Source of the DNA: Pseudomonadota bacterium | Lineage (GTDB): Bacteria > Desulfobacterota > Desulfobacteria > Desulfobacterales > RPRI01 | DNA length: 5,686 nt | Assembly: GCA_018830925.1 (NCBI GenBank) | Contig: JAHJRK010000029.1 | Span: 1 to 5,686 of the forward strand | Reading direction: 5' to 3' | Shown here: in pieces, positions 3,989 to 5,686 of the stretch | Layout of the letters: each line of letters opens with the position of its first letter | Position numbering within the stretch: position 1 is the first letter of the stretch | Notes under the pieces: generated by a model | The model's database searches: none | What the model saw: only the letters and a program-made list of their open reading frames with translations | What the model was told of the DNA's origin: nothing | Made by a program: the position numbers and the translations under genes

Positions 3989-5686
3989 ATGAAATTCATC
4001 AAAAAATTTTTATTCTGGTCGTCATTGTGCGCCGGATTATTAATAATCCTCTTATTGACCCTTTACCTTTTACTTCCAATATTTATAAGCGAAGAATATC
4101 TTAAAACAGGAATAGCCCGCTACGTATCCGAAAAAACAGGATTAAAAATCAGACTCCAGAATGTCGATCTGATGTTTTTTCCGCGCCTGCATGCACAGAT
4201 ACGCAACACCAGCTTGTCTGTTCCGGAGAAATTTGCCGTAAATATAAATTTAATAAGAGCGTATCCCGAAATTCTGCCCTTATTTAAAGGAGAGGTTAAA
4301 GTAAACAAGCTTTATCTTGACACACCCCGCATAAAAATATTCATCCCTGAAAATGTGCCTGAAGAAGTTGATTTATTTAAAGATATTACTTTTCAAGAGA
4401 TTGAAGAAAAGCTCAATCTTCTTCTCAAACATATATCCTTGAAAGAAACGGATCTTGCCGTTCAGATTAGAAGCGCGGAAATAGATCTTTATACAGGGAA
4501 TCGCCGTTCTTTCCAATTTGATGGGATATCGTTGCATTTAAGGTTGAAATCAGGCCGGCTAAAAATAGCATTGACCGGCAAATCGAATATCTGCGAAAAG
4601 ATATCGATCAACGGTCAATTCCTTCCAGATAGTTCGGCCGGCGAAGGGCGTATTGATTTGCTGAACTTAAACCCCGGACCTCTTTTTGATTATTTTTTCC
4701 CCGGTTCCGGTTTAAAGCTCAATGATTCGAGCGCAACTGTAAAAGCAAGTTTCAATAAGGAAGGGTTTTTAAAGTTTTCTTCAATCTTCGAAGGGGAAAT
4801 TCCCCTTCTTTCATTTCAGAGAAATGATGACAATTTAATTATCAACGCAAGATCATTCTCAGGCGATATAAACGTCGATAAAGACAAAACCATCATTACC
4901 ATAAAGAAGCTCGATCTTGTTAACCCGGAATTGAGTCTTGCCGGAAATTTTTTCGCGAGCAGCTCTCTTTCCCTGGTAAAATTTGATTTAGACGGAACAA
5001 ATATCGATATAAATACAACAAGGAGAGCGGCCCTTTTCCTTGAAGGGAATTCAGGCACGGCTACAGATATATTCGATATCATAAAAGGCGGGAAGGTGCC
5101 TTTCATCAACATAACCGCCAAAGCTCCGTCGCTTTCAGAGCTGGGAAATATTGAAAATATATCGATCAAAGGAAATATTCTCGACGGTGAAATCACAGTC
5201 CCGGAGCCGTTTCTTGAGCTTGAAGGCGTTAAAGGGGATGTGACGGTCTCACTTGGTATTCTTGAAGGAAGCAATCTTGAAGGCCGTCTCGGGAATTCCA
5301 CTGCAAAACAGGGGGTGCTGAAACTTGGCTTATCGGATTACAGCGACCTCTTCTATCTGGACACATATATCCATGCCGATCTTTCACGACTGCCTTCCGT
5401 TCTTGCGCAGGTTGTGGAAGATAAAGCTTTTCTGCATGAGCTTGCCTTAATCAAAAAATGCGAGGGTCAGGCAGACGGAAAATTAACCGTTAATGACAGC
5501 GAAGGCTCAACGCATGTCAAGGTAGATGTTTCCAGATTTAACCTTCAGGCCGTGTACGATAGATTCCCGACTCTGGTTGCAGTCAGCGGTGAAAAATTTT
5601 TCCTTGACGATTCAATGATTTATTTCAAACTTACAAATGCGGCCTGCGGCAAATCGTCACTCTCGAACCTGTCGGCCAGATTCAGA
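3989..5686 (+). CDS. AsmA-family envelope protein, N-terminal part (runs off right edge)
   Basis: From ATG 3989 the frame stays open for 566 codons to the window edge, so the C-terminus is missing. Residues about 7-33 form a single membrane anchor after the basic start MKFIKKF. Then comes ARYVSEKTGLKIRLQNVDL and FFPRLHAQIRNTSLSVP, the usual opening of AsmA-like proteins. The rest is a long series of short alternating beta strands such as VKVNKLYLDTPRIKIF and FQFDGISLHLRLKSGRLKIALTG, fitting the extended beta-groove of this family. AsmA-like proteins are inner-membrane-anchored and span the periplasm; several, such as YhdP and TamB, are implicated in moving phospholipids to the outer membrane. 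That role is inferred here. The start is fixed by an in-frame TGA at 3950 with no other start codon between, but no ribosome binding site is visible. ATG 3981 opens a four-codon frame whose TGA overlaps this start. Confidence 0.88.
   Translation, partial: MKFIKKFLFWSSLCAGLLIILLLTLYLLLPIFISEEYLKTGIARYVSEKTGLKIRLQNVDLMFFPRLHAQIRNTSLSVPEKFAVNINLIRAYPEILPLFKGEVKVNKLYLDTPRIKIFIPENVPEEVDLFKDITFQEIEEKLNLLLKHISLKETDLAVQIRSAEIDLYTGNRRSFQFDGISLHLRLKSGRLKIALTGKSNICEKISINGQFLPDSSAGEGRIDLLNLNPGPLFDYFFPGSGLKLNDSSATVKASFNKEGFLKFSSIFEGEIPLLSFQRNDDNLIINARSFSGDINVDKDKTIITIKKLDLVNPELSLAGNFFASSSLSLVKFDLDGTNIDINTTRRAALFLEGNSGTATDIFDIIKGGKVPFINITAKAPSLSELGNIENISIKGNILDGEITVPEPFLELEGVKGDVTVSLGILEGSNLEGRLGNSTAKQGVLKLGLSDYSDLFYLDTYIHADLSRLPSVLAQVVEDKAFLHELALIKKCEGQADGKLTVNDSEGSTHVKVDVSRFNLQAVYDRFPTLVAVSGEKFFLDDSMIYFKLTNAACGKSSLSNLSARFR
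4790..4808. repeat. 19-bp palindrome inside the AsmA-family gene
   Basis: GAAGGGGAA (4790-4798) and TTCCCCTTC (4800-4808) are exact reverse complements around a single central A. The site is intragenic, about 800 bp into the coding sequence, encoding EGEIPLL. It could form an mRNA hairpin. Function is unknown and coincidence within coding sequence is possible. Confidence 0.6.

Noticed and set aside
4816..5301. Long minus-strand frame of 161 residues
   Set aside because: It lies wholly antisense to the AsmA-family frame, which shows clear family features and stays open for 566 codons.

Overview
The window reads as ordinary chromosomal DNA from a Gram-negative bacterium of moderate, AT-leaning composition. 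An AsmA-type envelope protein and a YihG-type inner-membrane acyltransferase indicate a diderm cell. The B12-dependent radical SAM enzyme and the overall style suggest an anaerobe of the Desulfobacterota (former Deltaproteobacteria). That assignment is inference from gene content only. I see no mobile element, CRISPR array, rRNA or tRNA.

Layout: (1) 1-342, minus strand, is the N-terminal part of a two-membrane-segment sensor histidine kinase cut by the left edge just after its phospho-acceptor histidine. (2) 343-536 is a divergent control region with a good -35 box toward the kinase and a 7+4+7 direct repeat resembling an OmpR/PhoB-type site. (3) 537-2318, plus strand, is a cobalamin-binding radical SAM protein of the HpnP-like (DUF4070) group with an added charged helical C-terminus. 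(4) 2319-2451 holds a large GC-rich hairpin, a T tract and a strong ribosome binding site. (5) 2452-3336, plus strand, is a PlsC-superfamily acyltransferase close to E. coli YihG. (6) 3337-3499 is a convergent gap with a hairpin and a short degenerate octamer repeat. (7) 3500-3808, minus strand, is a small membrane protein of unknown function. (8) 3809-3988 is a second divergent control region with three alternating GGGCAA half-sites. (9) 3989-5686, plus strand, is the first 566 residues of an AsmA-family protein running off the right edge. Items 1 and 9 are both open-ended, without a start or stop inside the window at one end.

The common thread is the envelope and its lipids. A radical SAM enzyme whose best-known relatives methylate hopanoids lies just upstream of a phospholipid acyltransferase and near a member of the lipid-transfer AsmA family, with a membrane sensor kinase divergent from the first of these. 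This suggests regulated membrane-lipid modification, but only neighbourhood supports the link, and the radical SAM substrate is unknown. Nothing here is clearly a new defence or mobile system. The most unusual sequence signals are a perfect 28-bp palindrome inside the radical SAM gene, the triple GGGCAA site, and the 11-bp-period repeat beside the kinase gene.
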